A stretch of DNA of 64,000 nt from Maridesulfovibrio bastinii DSM 16055 (GTDB lineage Bacteria; Desulfobacterota; Desulfovibrionia; Desulfovibrionales; Desulfovibrionaceae): assembly GCF_000429985.1 (NCBI RefSeq), contig NZ_AUCX01000022.1:1-64000 (forward strand), in the 5' to 3' direction. How positions within the stretch are numbered: position 1 is the stretch's first letter; every line of letters starts with the position of its first letter. The notes under the pieces were generated by a model. That model was not told the DNA's origin. It did no database searches and was given only the letters and a program-made list of their open reading frames with translations. The position numbers and the translations under genes were made by a program. Shown here piece after piece: positions 32,862-43,600 of the stretch.

Positions 32862-34088
32862 ATGGCCCGCCTTGCGCAAAAATCAAAAACTTCGATTATA
32901 AAAGATATTCCGGAACAGAGGATGGATAAAAAATATAATATTCTGATGTACTCCCACGACACTTACGGTCTTGGACACATTCGGAGAACAATGGCCATTG
33001 CATCCCAGCTGAAGGCCGAAGGCGTAAACATCCTGATAATGACCGGATCACCACTGGTCGGGCGCTTTGAATTCCCTGAACAGATTGATTTTGTAAGAAT
33101 CCCGGGAATGATTAAAAAATCTAACGACGTTTATGTACCCCACTCCATAAAAATTGATCCTATTCATGCAATGACAATCAGGCAATCCATTATAGATGCC
33201 ACAGCCAGAAGCTTTAAACCGGATCTTTTTATTGTTGATAAGGCTCCGAGAGGACTGAAAAGCGAGATAATGCCCACGCTTGAATGGATGAAAGCCGAGG
33301 GCAAAACAAAAACGGTCCTTGGTCTCAGAGACATTATGGATGACTCCAAAAGCACAATTGAAGACTGGCAGCAGAAAGGAATCTATGATGTCCTTGAAAA
33401 CCTGTATTCTGAAATATGGGTATACGGTCATAAAGAATTTTATAATCCGGTTACTGAGTACGCCATCCCGGACTCAGTAAGTAAAAAAATGATTTTTACC
33501 GGATATATTCCACGCCGCAAGCATTCAAAAAACAAAGTCTGCAAAGCGCGCAACTGCAAAAAAACAGTTGTAATTACTGCTGGAGGCGGCGGAGACGGAT
33601 ATCCACTTATGGATACCTTTTTAAAAGCTATGGAAAACCATGGTGAACAGGAATTCAACGCTGTGATGGTAACAGGCCCGTTTATGCCAAAAGAGCAAAG
33701 GCTTGATCTCGCCAGACGTGCCAAAAAACTTTCTGTTACTTTCTATCATTTTTACAGACGAATGGAAAAACTGTTCAGCAATGCTGATCTTGTTGTCAGT
33801 ATGGGTGGTTACAACACCATATGTGAAATTCTTAGTCATAAACAGGTCAGCCTTATTGTCCCCCGTGAGACACCACGACTTGAGCAGACAATAAGAGCTA
33901 ATGTTCTTAAAGAACAGAAACTGGCCGATTTTCTACCGTGGCATGATCTGGAGCAGGAAGCTCTTCTGGAAAAAATCCACCATCTGTTAAATAACTCCAT
34001 GGAAATCAGACAGGCTGTAAATTCATTCAAATTTACAGGCCTTGATGTGATGCATGAAAGAGTAAAACTTTTTAAAAAATCAATATGA
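32862..34088 (+). CDS. Predicted glycosyltransferase, COG4671/MurG-like
   Basis: A 408-aa GT-B enzyme. 'ILMYSHDTYGLGHIRRTMAI' corresponds to the Gly-Leu-Gly-His motif of its paralogue on the other side of the promoter region, and 'LVVSMGGYNTICEILSHKQV' to the donor-binding GGYN loop. Glycine-rich 'VVITAGGGGDGYPLMDTFLK' starts the C-terminal Rossmann domain. The start at 32862 has no close ribosome site; an internal ATG at 32922 (MDKKYNILMYSHD) is an alternative. It heads a six-gene operon with the next gene overlapping by 4 bp. Confidence 0.8.
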   Translation: MARLAQKSKTSIIKDIPEQRMDKKYNILMYSHDTYGLGHIRRTMAIASQLKAEGVNILIMTGSPLVGRFEFPEQIDFVRIPGMIKKSNDVYVPHSIKIDPIHAMTIRQSIIDATARSFKPDLFIVDKAPRGLKSEIMPTLEWMKAEGKTKTVLGLRDIMDDSKSTIEDWQQKGIYDVLENLYSEIWVYGHKEFYNPVTEYAIPDSVSKKMIFTGYIPRRKHSKNKVCKARNCKKTVVITAGGGGDGYPLMDTFLKAMENHGEQEFNAVMVTGPFMPKEQRLDLARRAKKLSVTFYHFYRRMEKLFSNADLVVSMGGYNTICEILSHKQVSLIVPRETPRLEQTIRANVLKEQKLADFLPWHDLEQEALLEKIHHLLNNSMEIRQAVNSFKFTGLDVMHERVKLFKKSI

Positions 34089-35350
34089 CAAATACTTCAA
34101 AACCTGTTCTGGGAATGATTTTAAAGGGTTACCCAAGAATATCAGAGACATTTATTTCCAATGAAATCAGATTATTGGAAAAACGCGGTGTTAAAATTCA
34201 TATTATTTCAATGCGTAAGCCCCGCGAAAATTTTACCCATAAGTCAGTTAAAGAAATTCAGGCTGAGGTTTCCTATCTTCCTTCGGAATTAGACCTTCTA
34301 ATGAAAGAATTATTCAACTCTACTGAAGCTGAAGCGTGGCTGAAATGTGCAAATTATAAAACAGATCCTGAATACAAGAAACGTGCTGATCTGATTCAGA
34401 AAAAATACTGCGCCAATAAATCAGATGCGTCACTCAAGCATTTATTGCAGGCAGAATACATAGTTGAAAAAATTCTTCCAGATTCAGGGATAAACCACAT
34501 CCATGCTCACTTTGCACATTCACCAACATCCGTAGCCCGTAACACCAGCCTTCTTTCAGGGCTTCCATTCAGTTTTACGGCCCATGCCAAAGATATCTAT
34601 ACGCAGGCTCCTGAAAAAATTACTGACAAAATCAGCGCAGCATCCTTTGCAGTTACCTGCACCGGTTATAACTGCAAATATCTGCAAAGCATTGCTCCTG
34701 AAGGAAAACCGATACATAAAGTATACCATGGTATAGACCTGAGTCTGTTTTCTTCTAAACGCAGTCCTGAGGCTAAAGCTCCTTACAATATTTTAACAGT
34801 AGCCAGATTTACAACAAAAAAAGGATTGCCAACTGTATTTAAGGCTTTAAAAGAACTGGATAAACGTGGACTTGACTTCAAATACCGCATTGTCGGTGAA
34901 GGTGATGAACGGGAACAGACTCTAGCCCTTATTGATGAGCTGAACCTGACACACCGCGTTGAATGGCTGGGCACCAGACCGCATGAAGAAGTCCTTGAAG
35001 AATACAAAAAAGCTGACGTATTTACACTTGGCTGCGAAATAGCTCCAAATGGCGATAGAGACGGGATTCCAAATGTTCTTGCAGAAAGTATGGCGATGTC
35101 GGTCCCTGTAGTGACTACTAATATTTCAGGCATCCCTGAATTAATAGAAAACGGCAAAAGCGGACTGCTTGTTGATCCTAAAGATCCGAAAGCAATGGCT
35201 GATGCTCTTGAAAGAATTCTTACGGATCAGGAATTGAGGGGAAAAATTATCCCGGAAGCTTTAAAAAGAGTCCATGAAGTTTTCGACAATACTTACTGGA
35301 TTGAAAAACTTTTTGAAGTTTATGCTCAGCATGGTATTAAAGCCTGCTGA
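34085..35350 (+). CDS. GT4-family glycosyltransferase
   Basis: A 421-aa enzyme. The C-terminal domain has the GT4 marks 'VYHGIDLSLFSSKRSPEAKA', 'YNILTVARFTTKKGLPTVFK', 'EWLGTRPHEEVLEEYKKADV' and E-x7-E-type 'DGIPNVLAESMAMSVPVVTT', where the two glutamates bind and activate the nucleotide sugar. The N-terminal domain has 'IHAHFAHSPTSVARNTSLLS'. The ATG overlaps the preceding stop (ATGA). A hairpin follows 31 bp after its stop. It likely adds one sugar to a lipid-linked or protein-linked glycan. Confidence 0.9.
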   Translation: MTNTSKPVLGMILKGYPRISETFISNEIRLLEKRGVKIHIISMRKPRENFTHKSVKEIQAEVSYLPSELDLLMKELFNSTEAEAWLKCANYKTDPEYKKRADLIQKKYCANKSDASLKHLLQAEYIVEKILPDSGINHIHAHFAHSPTSVARNTSLLSGLPFSFTAHAKDIYTQAPEKITDKISAASFAVTCTGYNCKYLQSIAPEGKPIHKVYHGIDLSLFSSKRSPEAKAPYNILTVARFTTKKGLPTVFKALKELDKRGLDFKYRIVGEGDEREQTLALIDELNLTHRVEWLGTRPHEEVLEEYKKADVFTLGCEIAPNGDRDGIPNVLAESMAMSVPVVTTNISGIPELIENGKSGLLVDPKDPKAMADALERILTDQELRGKIIPEALKRVHEVFDNTYWIEKLFEVYAQHGIKAC

Positions 35351-35380
35351 TAAAGCATGATTTAAATACTGGTTTCCAAT

Positions 35381-35417
35381 GGCGGTTGCATATTTAATTG
35401 TGCAACCGCCTGCTTTT
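35381..35417 (+). terminator. Hairpin within the glycan operon
   Basis: Arms GGCGGTTGCA (35381-35390) and TGCAACCGCC (35401-35410) pair perfectly around ten bases and are followed by TGCTTTT. It lies between two glycosyltransferase genes and may partly terminate or stabilise the upstream message. The 95-bp gap is the largest within the six-gene operon. Confidence 0.7.
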
Positions 35418-35444
35418 ATCCAACGCATCTTATGGAGAATCAAA

Positions 35445-36584
35445 ATGCGGATAGCCTTTTATGCGCCACATAAGACGATAGACCATCCGACTCCGTCAGG
35501 TGACCTGTTTATTGGTAAAAGTCTTTTTGATTCACTTAAATCACAAAGGCATGATATCCGCATCATCAGCAGATTCAGAGCACGAAATATTTCAAAAAAG
35601 CCACTTAGATTTATAACTTTTTTAAAAGAATACCGTGATACCCTAAAATTACTTTTAGATTTCAATCCTGATCTCTGGCTGACATATCACAGTTATTATA
35701 AATCTCCTGATATTTTAGGACCGCTGCTGTCACAAAAACTTAATGTTCCCTATGTTATATATCAGGGAGTTTTCTCCACTAAAAGAAGGAGGGAGTTTAT
35801 AAACTGGCCCGGCTATATTTTAAATAAAAAAGCTCTGTTGAATGCAGATCATATCTTTGCAAACAAGAGCATAGATTATAAGAATCTCTCGCGTATTATT
35901 CTACCGGAAAAGCTCAGCTTTCAGCGTCCCGGTATTCAAATTTCGCAATTTCAATTCTCCGCAGCAGCGAGAAAGGAAATAAGAAACAAACTTGAAGTAG
36001 ATGCTAAAACCGTTATTCTTTCCGTGGCGATGTTCAGAAAAGGCGTAAAACAAAGAAGTCTTTTAACGCTGCTTGAAGCCTACAAAAAAGTCGAAACTAA
36101 TTTTTCAAATAAGACACAGCTGATTCTTGCCGGAGATGGTGAATGCCGTGAAGAACTGGTTAATGCAGCTCAAAAGCTTGGCATAAGCAGCATCAATTTT
36201 ATCGGCGCAATCAGTAGAAATGAATTATACAAATATTACAGCGCGGCTGATATTTTTGCTTATCCAGGAATAGGTGAAGCTTTGGGTATGGTTTATCTTG
36301 AAGCACAGGCTACGGGTCTTCCTGCTGTGGCCTTCAACACAAGAGGACCATCTGAAGCCATTGAAAGCGGCTCTACAGGGATACTAACAGAAGAAGGAAA
36401 TATTGAATTGTTTGCATCAGCAATCTGTGACCTTGTAAAAAATAAAAAACTTCGTAAAGCCATGTCATTGAACTCAAGACAAAGAATAGCAGAACTATTC
36501 GATATCAATACAAATTTTAAAGAAATTGAACAGAAGTTGTTAACAGTATGCAAGCGGAGACAAAAATGGGAACAGCCCGTATAG
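35445..36584 (+). CDS. GT4-family glycosyltransferase
   Basis: A 379-aa enzyme from the ATG at 35445 (GGAGAATCAAA before it); a longer frame from 35379 runs through the hairpin and is disregarded. It begins 'MRIAFYAPHKTIDHPTPSGD' with the GT-B glycine/loop start, and the C-terminal domain has 'ILSVAMFRKGVKQRSLLTLL', 'LILAGDGECREELVNAAQKL' and 'AYPGIGEALGMVYLEAQATG' (E-x7-E type). It shares operon and probably pathway with the other GTs. Its end overlaps the next gene by 19 bp. Confidence 0.88.
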   Translation: MRIAFYAPHKTIDHPTPSGDLFIGKSLFDSLKSQRHDIRIISRFRARNISKKPLRFITFLKEYRDTLKLLLDFNPDLWLTYHSYYKSPDILGPLLSQKLNVPYVIYQGVFSTKRRREFINWPGYILNKKALLNADHIFANKSIDYKNLSRIILPEKLSFQRPGIQISQFQFSAAARKEIRNKLEVDAKTVILSVAMFRKGVKQRSLLTLLEAYKKVETNFSNKTQLILAGDGECREELVNAAQKLGISSINFIGAISRNELYKYYSAADIFAYPGIGEALGMVYLEAQATGLPAVAFNTRGPSEAIESGSTGILTEEGNIELFASAICDLVKNKKLRKAMSLNSRQRIAELFDINTNFKEIEQKLLTVCKRRQKWEQPV

Positions 36585-37183
36585 CACTAATTCGTCATTC
36601 GATAACAGAATGGAATGAAATTGATCGTATTCAGGGGCAGTTCAATTCCCCACTGACTGAAAATGGAATCAATCTGGCTAAGAGCTGGATAGCAAAGCTT
36701 AATCCTCAGCAATTTGATGCCGTCATCTGTAGTGATCTGGGCAGAGCAATCCAGACCGCCGAAATAGTAACAGCAGGAATAAACATTCCTTTTTTCATGA
36801 CTGAAGGACTGCGTGAAGAAGATTGGGGAATATGGAGTGGAATGCTACTCGCAGACATAAAAAATGATTACCATGAAGAACTCGAAAAGCAGGTAATGAA
36901 AGGTTGGGATTTCAGGCCTCCCAATGGAGAAAGCAGAACTGAAGTAGCTGACAGAGCTGAGAAGTCCTTATACTCTGAGATTAATAAAGTTATTAAAACT
37001 ACTGGAAATAATTCACCAAAAATACTTGCTGTATCCCATGAAGGGGTATTAAAAGCTTTAATCTACAGACTTCTTGGTCATGATTTTATGCCAACCCCTA
37101 AAAAAAGTCTTAAAAAACGCAGGCTGCACTGGCTTGATTTTAACGGAAAACTTTCCATTGCAAGCCTTAATAATAAGATATGA
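36566..37183 (+). CDS. Histidine phosphatase (phosphoglycerate mutase-like)
   Basis: A 205-aa protein from the ATG at 36566 (GGAGACAAAA before it). Catalytic residues: Arg-His-Ser in 'ARIALIRHSITEWNEIDRIQ' (usual motif RHG), Arg in 'FDAVICSDLGRAIQTAEIV', Glu in 'GLREEDWGIWSGM', and 'AVSHEGVLKALI' with the second His. The family (alpha-ribazole phosphatase, GpmB, etc.) hydrolyses phosphate esters. Amid glycosyltransferases it may act on a sugar phosphate. It overlaps the following gene by 4 bp. Confidence 0.88.
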   Translation: MGTARIALIRHSITEWNEIDRIQGQFNSPLTENGINLAKSWIAKLNPQQFDAVICSDLGRAIQTAEIVTAGINIPFFMTEGLREEDWGIWSGMLLADIKNDYHEELEKQVMKGWDFRPPNGESRTEVADRAEKSLYSEINKVIKTTGNNSPKILAVSHEGVLKALIYRLLGHDFMPTPKKSLKKRRLHWLDFNGKLSIASLNNKI

Positions 37184-38337
37184 AAATTTTTTACTACTGC
37201 CAGCATGTACTCGGGATGGGTCACTTTTTCAGAAGTCTTGAAATATGCAAGGCTTTGAAGGGAGAAGATATACTCTTTCTCTCAGGTGGTCCTGAACCTC
37301 CAGAGCAGATGCCAGACTATGTTAACTATCTTCCCCTGCCTGCGCTCTGTATGGATGAAAATTTCGGAGGCTTAAAACCTCTTGATGAAAAACGTGATCT
37401 GGAAGAAATAAAAGCTGAAAGAACAACTAAAATTCATACTGCTTTCAAAAACTTTAACCCCGATATTTTTCTGGTAGAGCTATTCCCCTTTGGACGCAAA
37501 GCTTTTCGTTTTGAACTTCTTCCTTTAATGAAGGACATTAAAAATGGTCTTCTGCCAAAATCAAAAATAGTATGCTCCCTTAGAGACATACTAGTAGAAC
37601 GTGATGATGGCGGCAAACATGAAAGAATGAGTGTAAAGACACTTAATGATTTTTTTGATCTAGTTCTTGTCCACTCAGACGAAAAAGTAATTAAGCTTGA
37701 TGAAACATTTTCCAGAGTTCAGGAGATTAAACCGGAAATAAAATATACCGGTTTTGTCGCCCGCACTCATAGTACAAAAACTGATATCGATATCAGGTCG
37801 GAATTAAAACTCGCAGTAAACGACAAATTACTTGTAGCTTCGGCCGGTGGCGGTAAAATCGGCGGCCCTTTGCTTAATTCAGTTGTCGACGCATTTATCA
37901 AGCTAAATTCCAGTAATGGTCTTATAGTTTACACAGGCCCTTTCCTTGATGAACAGGAATATAATAATCTTAAGCACAAAGCTTCAAATTCTTCTGCCAA
38001 AATTATCATCAGACGTTTTACCTCAGAATTTGTTCCACTGTTAAAAATGGCTGACGGGCTTATATCCATGGGTGGCTATAACACCATGATGGATATTGTC
38101 AGCACCGGCATACCTGCTCTCATTCATCCTTTTGCCCAGAACAGAGAGCAAAAAATGCGTATTGATAAAATGTCAGGCTATATAAACATTGATATTATAG
38201 AAGAAAATGAAATAAATTCCAGAACAATGCTGTCAGGAATTAAGAAACTGCTAAAAGCCAAGCGCAACACTATACCCCGAATCAAAATTGACGGGGCAAA
38301 TGTTTCAGCTGAGATACTCAAAAATTTCAAAGGATAA
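37180..38337 (+). CDS. Predicted glycosyltransferase, COG4671/MurG-like
   Basis: A 385-aa GT-B enzyme, third paralogue of the locus: 'IFYYCQHVLGMGHFFRSLEI' (Gly-Met-Gly-His-x-x-R) and 'GLISMGGYNTMMDIVSTGIP' (GGYN loop), with 'LLVASAGGGKIGGPLLNSVV' at the C-terminal domain start. It overlaps the phosphatase gene by 4 bp and is followed after 6 bp by the deacetylase. Compared with the other two paralogues the middle is divergent, so it probably has a different acceptor. Confidence 0.8.
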   Translation: MKIFYYCQHVLGMGHFFRSLEICKALKGEDILFLSGGPEPPEQMPDYVNYLPLPALCMDENFGGLKPLDEKRDLEEIKAERTTKIHTAFKNFNPDIFLVELFPFGRKAFRFELLPLMKDIKNGLLPKSKIVCSLRDILVERDDGGKHERMSVKTLNDFFDLVLVHSDEKVIKLDETFSRVQEIKPEIKYTGFVARTHSTKTDIDIRSELKLAVNDKLLVASAGGGKIGGPLLNSVVDAFIKLNSSNGLIVYTGPFLDEQEYNNLKHKASNSSAKIIIRRFTSEFVPLLKMADGLISMGGYNTMMDIVSTGIPALIHPFAQNREQKMRIDKMSGYINIDIIEENEINSRTMLSGIKKLLKAKRNTIPRIKIDGANVSAEILKNFKG

Positions 38338-38343
38338 TCCCTG

Positions 38344-39141
38344 ATGCCATATCGTACTGTCTCCCCTGTCTGGAAGAATAAGAGCACTGTTTTACAATCC
38401 GCATTGGAAAATTGGATTACAGACATTGAAAAAGTAATCCCTGACACCGGAACGGATGTTTTTTTCAGGGCTGACGACATCGGTTATCCCGGCAGACAGT
38501 TCTCAGCCATGATCAATGTATTCAAAAAACATAATATTCCGCTGGCACTGGCTGTCGTTCCATGCTGGCTGAATGATGCCAGAACTGAAAAGATACTTGC
38601 TGAGCTTGGTCCGCAATATTCACTATGGTGCCTGCATCTTCATGGATACCGTCATATGAATACCGAACCTGAAGGTAAAAAATTTGAATTCGGATCATCA
38701 CTTGATAAACAGACTATCCTGAAACGTCTTGCAGCCGGTAAAAACAAACTTGAAAATAATTTTAAAGATAAGTTTGTTCCTATATTTACCCCGCCATGGA
38801 ACAGGTGCTCTCTGGCAACCATGGAAAGTCTTCTTGAACTGGGATTTACTGCAATTTCACGCAGCACGAATGTAAAGCCAACTCCACCTGAAAAACTTCT
38901 CGATCTCCCTGTAAATATTGACCTGCACACAAGAAAGGAAGATTCACCTGAAGAATCATTGCGAGAACTTCTCAAACAGATGTCTGAAGCATTAATGAGT
39001 GGTCAATCCGGATTCATGCTGCACCACCAGCGCATGAATGAAAAAGCTTTCTTTTTTATAGACCAACTTCTGCCAATGCTTGCCTCAGTAAAAAATGTTA
39101 GAATTAAAACTCTTGATTCATTTTGCCCAAATCAGATTTAA
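38344..39141 (+). CDS. Polysaccharide deacetylase-like protein
   Basis: A 265-aa NodB-homology-type protein. The metal site pattern is 'FFRADDIGYPGRQFSAMINV' (Asp-Asp) and 'WCLHLHGYRHMNTEP' (His-x3-His), followed by 'FVPIFTPPWNRCSLATMESL' (P-P-W-N strand) and a late 'FMLHHQRMNEK'. No signal peptide, so it is probably cytoplasmic. It ends the six-gene operon and may remove acetyl groups from a hexosamine in the glycan. The family is established; the substrate is inferred from neighbours. Confidence 0.85.
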   Translation: MPYRTVSPVWKNKSTVLQSALENWITDIEKVIPDTGTDVFFRADDIGYPGRQFSAMINVFKKHNIPLALAVVPCWLNDARTEKILAELGPQYSLWCLHLHGYRHMNTEPEGKKFEFGSSLDKQTILKRLAAGKNKLENNFKDKFVPIFTPPWNRCSLATMESLLELGFTAISRSTNVKPTPPEKLLDLPVNIDLHTRKEDSPEESLRELLKQMSEALMSGQSGFMLHHQRMNEKAFFFIDQLLPMLASVKNVRIKTLDSFCPNQI

Positions 39142-39232
39142 CTCTATTTCGTTTTTTTAACTTTGCTTTAAGCGAGTTATTATATAGTTTATTTAAATGA
39201 AATACTTAAACGGCTGATAAAGAGTACTTAGA

Positions 39233-39913
39233 ATGTCCGAAAATGATCGTATTCCTTTTCAGGAAAACTTTTCCAAAAAAGATATCGAAGCGCAAATAGT
39301 TCTGCCATTCGGTAAATCTTTCGAAATCAGTATTAAAAGTCTTAAATCAAGATTTTTAAGGAATATGGTCACTGTGACCAGCCTGATGCTGGCGGTGTCT
39401 TTTCTGGCTTATGTCCTTACAGGCGGAGATATTGCCGGAGGTATTTTTAAATCCAATGACCAGCATCTGATAAAAATTCTGGATCAGGCCGGGTATGAAG
39501 CCGGTGGCAGCCCTAAGGAACGCTGGATAGTCATACTGTCTCTACTTGTCTGCACAGTGGGTATTATAAATGCCCAGCTTATGGCGGTGACAGAAAGATT
39601 CAGAGAAATTGGAACAATGAAGTGTCTGGGAGCACTGGATAGCTTTGTGCTGCGACTATTTTTGATCGAATCATCAATGCAGGGAGTTGCAGGATCAATT
39701 TTCGGAGCAATCGCCGGAGCTCTAATATCAATTTTGACAGGACTGCTCCGCTTCGGTTTTGACGCTCTGAAATATCTCAACATTACAGACGTAATGTTTT
39801 CAATTTTAATTTCAATTGCCGTTGGATTCGGACTAAGTATACTCGGTGTATTGTATCCTGCTTTCATAGCAGCGAAAATGCGCCCTATCGAAGCTCTCAG
39901 AGTCGAAGAATAA
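39233..39913 (+). CDS. FtsX-type ABC permease, single-domain
   Basis: A 226-aa membrane protein. Four helices: about 43-62 (LRNMVTVTSLMLAVSFLAYV), 100-120 (WIVILSLLVCTVGIINAQLM), 145-170 (MQGVAGSIFGAIAGALISIL) and 190-212 (MFSILISIAVGFGLSILGVL). The coupling region 'AQLMAVTERFREIGTMKCLG' and the end 'AAKMRPIEALRVEE' are FtsX/MacB marks. It is far smaller than MacB or LolC and lacks a large periplasmic domain. It is followed after 31 bp by its ATPase. It starts the seven-gene operon. Confidence 0.85.
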   Translation: MSENDRIPFQENFSKKDIEAQIVLPFGKSFEISIKSLKSRFLRNMVTVTSLMLAVSFLAYVLTGGDIAGGIFKSNDQHLIKILDQAGYEAGGSPKERWIVILSLLVCTVGIINAQLMAVTERFREIGTMKCLGALDSFVLRLFLIESSMQGVAGSIFGAIAGALISILTGLLRFGFDALKYLNITDVMFSILISIAVGFGLSILGVLYPAFIAAKMRPIEALRVEE

Positions 39914-39944
39914 TTTAAACATACTGGATTAAAAGCGAGTCAAC

Positions 39945-40679
39945 ATGCCAGACAATCACACAATTGTCCGTGTTACCGGCGTAAAAAAAGAATTCAAACT
40001 CGGCAAAGTCAATGTTCAGGCTTTGAAAGGAGTTGATCTTGAAATTTATGCAGGCGAATATCTGTCTATAATGGGTCCTTCAGGATCAGGTAAGTCAACA
40101 CTTTTCAATATGATTGGCGGACTTGATAAACCGACTGAAGGCAAAGTTTTCATTGATGAAGTAGACATAGCCCAACTTGACGCATACGAACTGGCATGGC
40201 TTAGAAATCGTCAGATAGGATATATATTTCAAACTTTTAACCTAATACAGGTAATGACAGCTCTGGAAAATATAACTCTGCCGATGATTTTCGCCGGAGT
40301 ACACAATGATACAGCTGTCGCAAAAGGTATAGAACTATTAGACCTCGTTGGTCTGCATAAGAGATACAACCACAAACCTCAGGAACTTTCAGGGGGCCAG
40401 CAGCAGCGTGTTGCCATTGCAAGATCGCTTGCCAATGATCCAGCAATCATTCTGGCAGATGAACCAACAGGAAACCTTGATTTGAGTACAGGAGAAGAAA
40501 TAATTAAATTAATGAGCGAATTGAGCAAAGAACGCGGAGTGACGATCATCACAGCTACCCATGATTATAAAATGCTCAACGCTTCGGACAGGGTTGTATG
40601 GATAGAAGACGGCGCAATTAAAAAAATAGAAAACCGCGATCAACTCAATATTGAAGTTGGCGGAATACGCACAATGTAA
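39945..40679 (+). CDS. ABC transporter ATPase, LolD/MacB type
   Basis: A 244-aa ATPase: Walker A '[20 protein letters not shown]', Q-loop '[20 protein letters not shown]', signature '[20 protein letters not shown]', Walker B '[20 protein letters not shown]', H-loop '[12 protein letters not shown]'. The '[13 protein letters not shown]' and 'GNLD' wording is typical of LolD/MacB/FtsE-like proteins that power mechanotransmission by FtsX permeases rather than classical import. It should pair with the permease before it and the one in the large protein after it. Confidence 0.93.
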   Translation: MPDNHTIVRVTGVKKEFKLGKVNVQALKGVDLEIYAGEYLSIMGPSGSGKSTLFNMIGGLDKPTEGKVFIDEVDIAQLDAYELAWLRNRQIGYIFQTFNLIQVMTALENITLPMIFAGVHNDTAVAKGIELLDLVGLHKRYNHKPQELSGGQQQRVAIARSLANDPAIILADEPTGNLDLSTGEEIIKLMSELSKERGVTIITATHDYKMLNASDRVVWIEDGAIKKIENRDQLNIEVGGIRTM

Positions 40680-40699
40680 TAATGGGAGACAGTTTAAAC

Positions 40700-43600
40700 A
40701 TGTCTGCAACCCTCCCGGCCGGTAAAAAATTTTGCAATTCATTCTGCATACTGTTTCAGGCAGTAATACTTCTACTTATTTTTTCTTTAAAACAGGCAGA
40801 CTGTGCCGTCATTTCCGATAATATTTCTCCCAAATGCCCTGCATGTGATATGCCCGTATATGGCCAGAAATATCAATCAAAGCTTAGAGATTCGATCGCT
40901 GAGCTAACTTCATTGGGTGACAGATCTTCATGGTCACCTGAGATAGACGCAGCAGCAGACTATATCGAAAAAAAATTTCAATCATACGGAAACTACAAGG
41001 TTGGAAGACAGGAATTTGTTTTACCGGCAATAAAATCATCCACTGCCACGCTGACCCTTCATAGCAGCGGCCGGACTATCAAGCTCAACCCTGCACTTTT
41101 AAATGCCATCACGCCTCCTGCTACTCCCGAAAATGGACTTAGCGGACCAGTAATCTATGTAGGCAAAGGCAAACTTGAAAATTTCAACGGATTACAGGTT
41201 AAAAATTCTATTGTCCTGATGGACATGGACTCTGGTAAACACTGGCTGAATGCAGCGAGTTTAGGCGCATCAGCACTGATCTATATCAACAGAGGTCCTT
41301 CTGTAAGAGGATTTTTTAAAGAAAAGCTTGAACTTTCTCCATTAAATTTTCCCCGCTACTATATGACGGCTGAGCAGGCGCAAAACCTGTTCGGTATATC
41401 AAGCGGAGATGCCAGTTCTGAAATTGAAAAATCAGCAACACTGTACTGTACAAGCCACTGGGAAAGGACAACAGCCCAGAATATATTCTGCCTGATTCCG
41501 GGCAGTGACCCGCAGTTGTCTAATGAACTGGTTCTGGTGGAAGCTTTCTATGACAGTTCCGTATACATAAGCGGAAAGTCACCGGGAGCTGATGAAGCAG
41601 TTTCCATAGCCTCACTTCTGGACCTAGGCAAAAAGCTTTCGGTCACCCCTGCAAAACGCTCTGTTCTTCTTGTCGCTACAGCGGGCCATTCTCTATCACT
41701 GGCAGGAATGCGTGAATTTATCAAAGCCGTTTCCGGTAAAAACAAAATACTTAAGAACTTAAAAAAGGATGCGGACAAACAACTAAAAGATGTCAGACAT
41801 CTTATAGAAGCTCTTTCGGCTAAAAATCCACTTTCAGCCAATACCAATTCCCATAATCCACAGCTTGCAGAACTTATTCATGACAGCTTTGAAAATATGA
41901 TCAAAGACAAAGTCAGCGAATTAAGTAACAAGCTGATGAAATTACGGTTGCAGAATTCCGGAGCACACCCGGAAATTATCCAGCTGGCCAAAACAAGATC
42001 GATACTGCGCAAAGCTTCATGGAAGATGGATTATTCACAGCTTCCAGAAGAAGAACATGAAGCAGTCATGAATTTACTGCCTGAAATAAGACAACGGGCG
42101 GAATTAAAAGCACAAGACCTTTCCAGAAAACTTACTATTCTTAAAAGTACTACGAAATTAAGAAAACTCATTAAAAAGTATAAAATAGCGGCATCATTTT
42201 CACTTCATCTTTCCAGTCACGGTAGTGGAATAGGAGCCTTTAACCGAGGCTGGATGTATGATTTAAGACCGAGAATAAATCTTACAAGAAGTTTTTCAAA
42301 AATTAACGACATACTTAGCGATACGGCCCTAAAAATTCAAAAAGATATGGGAGTTAAAGGCCTGTATGTTGATTCCCTGCGCCCTAACCACACCAGACCA
42401 TGGCAGACATGGTTTATTGATAAACCGCAACTTGGCGGAGAAGTGGCAACACTGGCAGGCTTACCCGGAATAACATTTGTAACAGTTGATGACGGCCGCC
42501 AATACTGGGGAACCCCGTTTGACTCACTGAAAAATGTTAACTGGGAGAATTTAGACCCTCAGGTTGATCTGATTGAAGGCCTCATAAAAGGTATTGCTTC
42601 TGAACGGGAATCACTAAGTGAAAAAGAACCTAAAAACGGATTTTCAATAGTTCATGGTAAAGGTCGTTTTATAAGGCAGGGAGAGCTCTTTGCCGATCAG
42701 CCGGCACCGGGTGCTGTCTTTATGGCTTTTCAGGGAAACTCTAGATTCTACGCCATGACAGATGAAGCAGGTAATTTTGATTATTCCGGGATAGCTTCCA
42801 AAAAGCTCGTTCAGCATAAACTTATTATCGAAGGATATAAGTTTAATAGAGACGGAAAAATTATCTGGGCTATTGATAAGCAGCAGACAGGCAAAAATGC
42901 TTACAGGTTGAAAATGAACCGGCTGGACATGGAAACAAAAATGATCATGTTCGCCTGTAAGCAGACAACTCTTTTCGACCTGCTGACACCGAGAACTTTC
43001 AGATATATGACTAAAATTGAAGTCCTTGACGGTAACAGGGATTCAGAACCGTTGCACTACTGGTACAGCCGTATTGATACAAGATCTTCGACAATTGCAA
43101 GCATATTTCTGGAACCGCAGACGCCGCTAAAGGCTACTCTTTCGGATACGGTGTTAAACCGTAAAATGATTCTTATAAATTCCAATCCCATAGCACCAAG
43201 CGGATTTGGATATAAACTCAGTGACTGGCCTTTAATCCCGGCCACAGATTTCCGTGCAGCCTATGATATGTGGACCTTGCTTAAACCACGAATTTCAAAT
43301 CTTGAGACCCACGGTATAGTTAACAACCTTATCCGCACTCAGGAAAAAAGAGGACTGGAAAACCTTGAGCAGGCCCAAAACGCATGGAAAGAAAAGAAAT
43401 ATGATACATTCATGGAAAAAGCCCGGGATTCATGGGCAATGGCTTCAAAGGTCTACCTTGATGTAGAAAGCACCCAAAAAGATGTTCTTATCGGAGTTCT
43501 ATTCTATATAGCCCTCTTCATTCCTTTTTCATACTGCATGGAAAGGCTTCTATTTTCTTTTGCTGATATCCACAAAAGGATTCTTGCCTTCCTCGGCATA

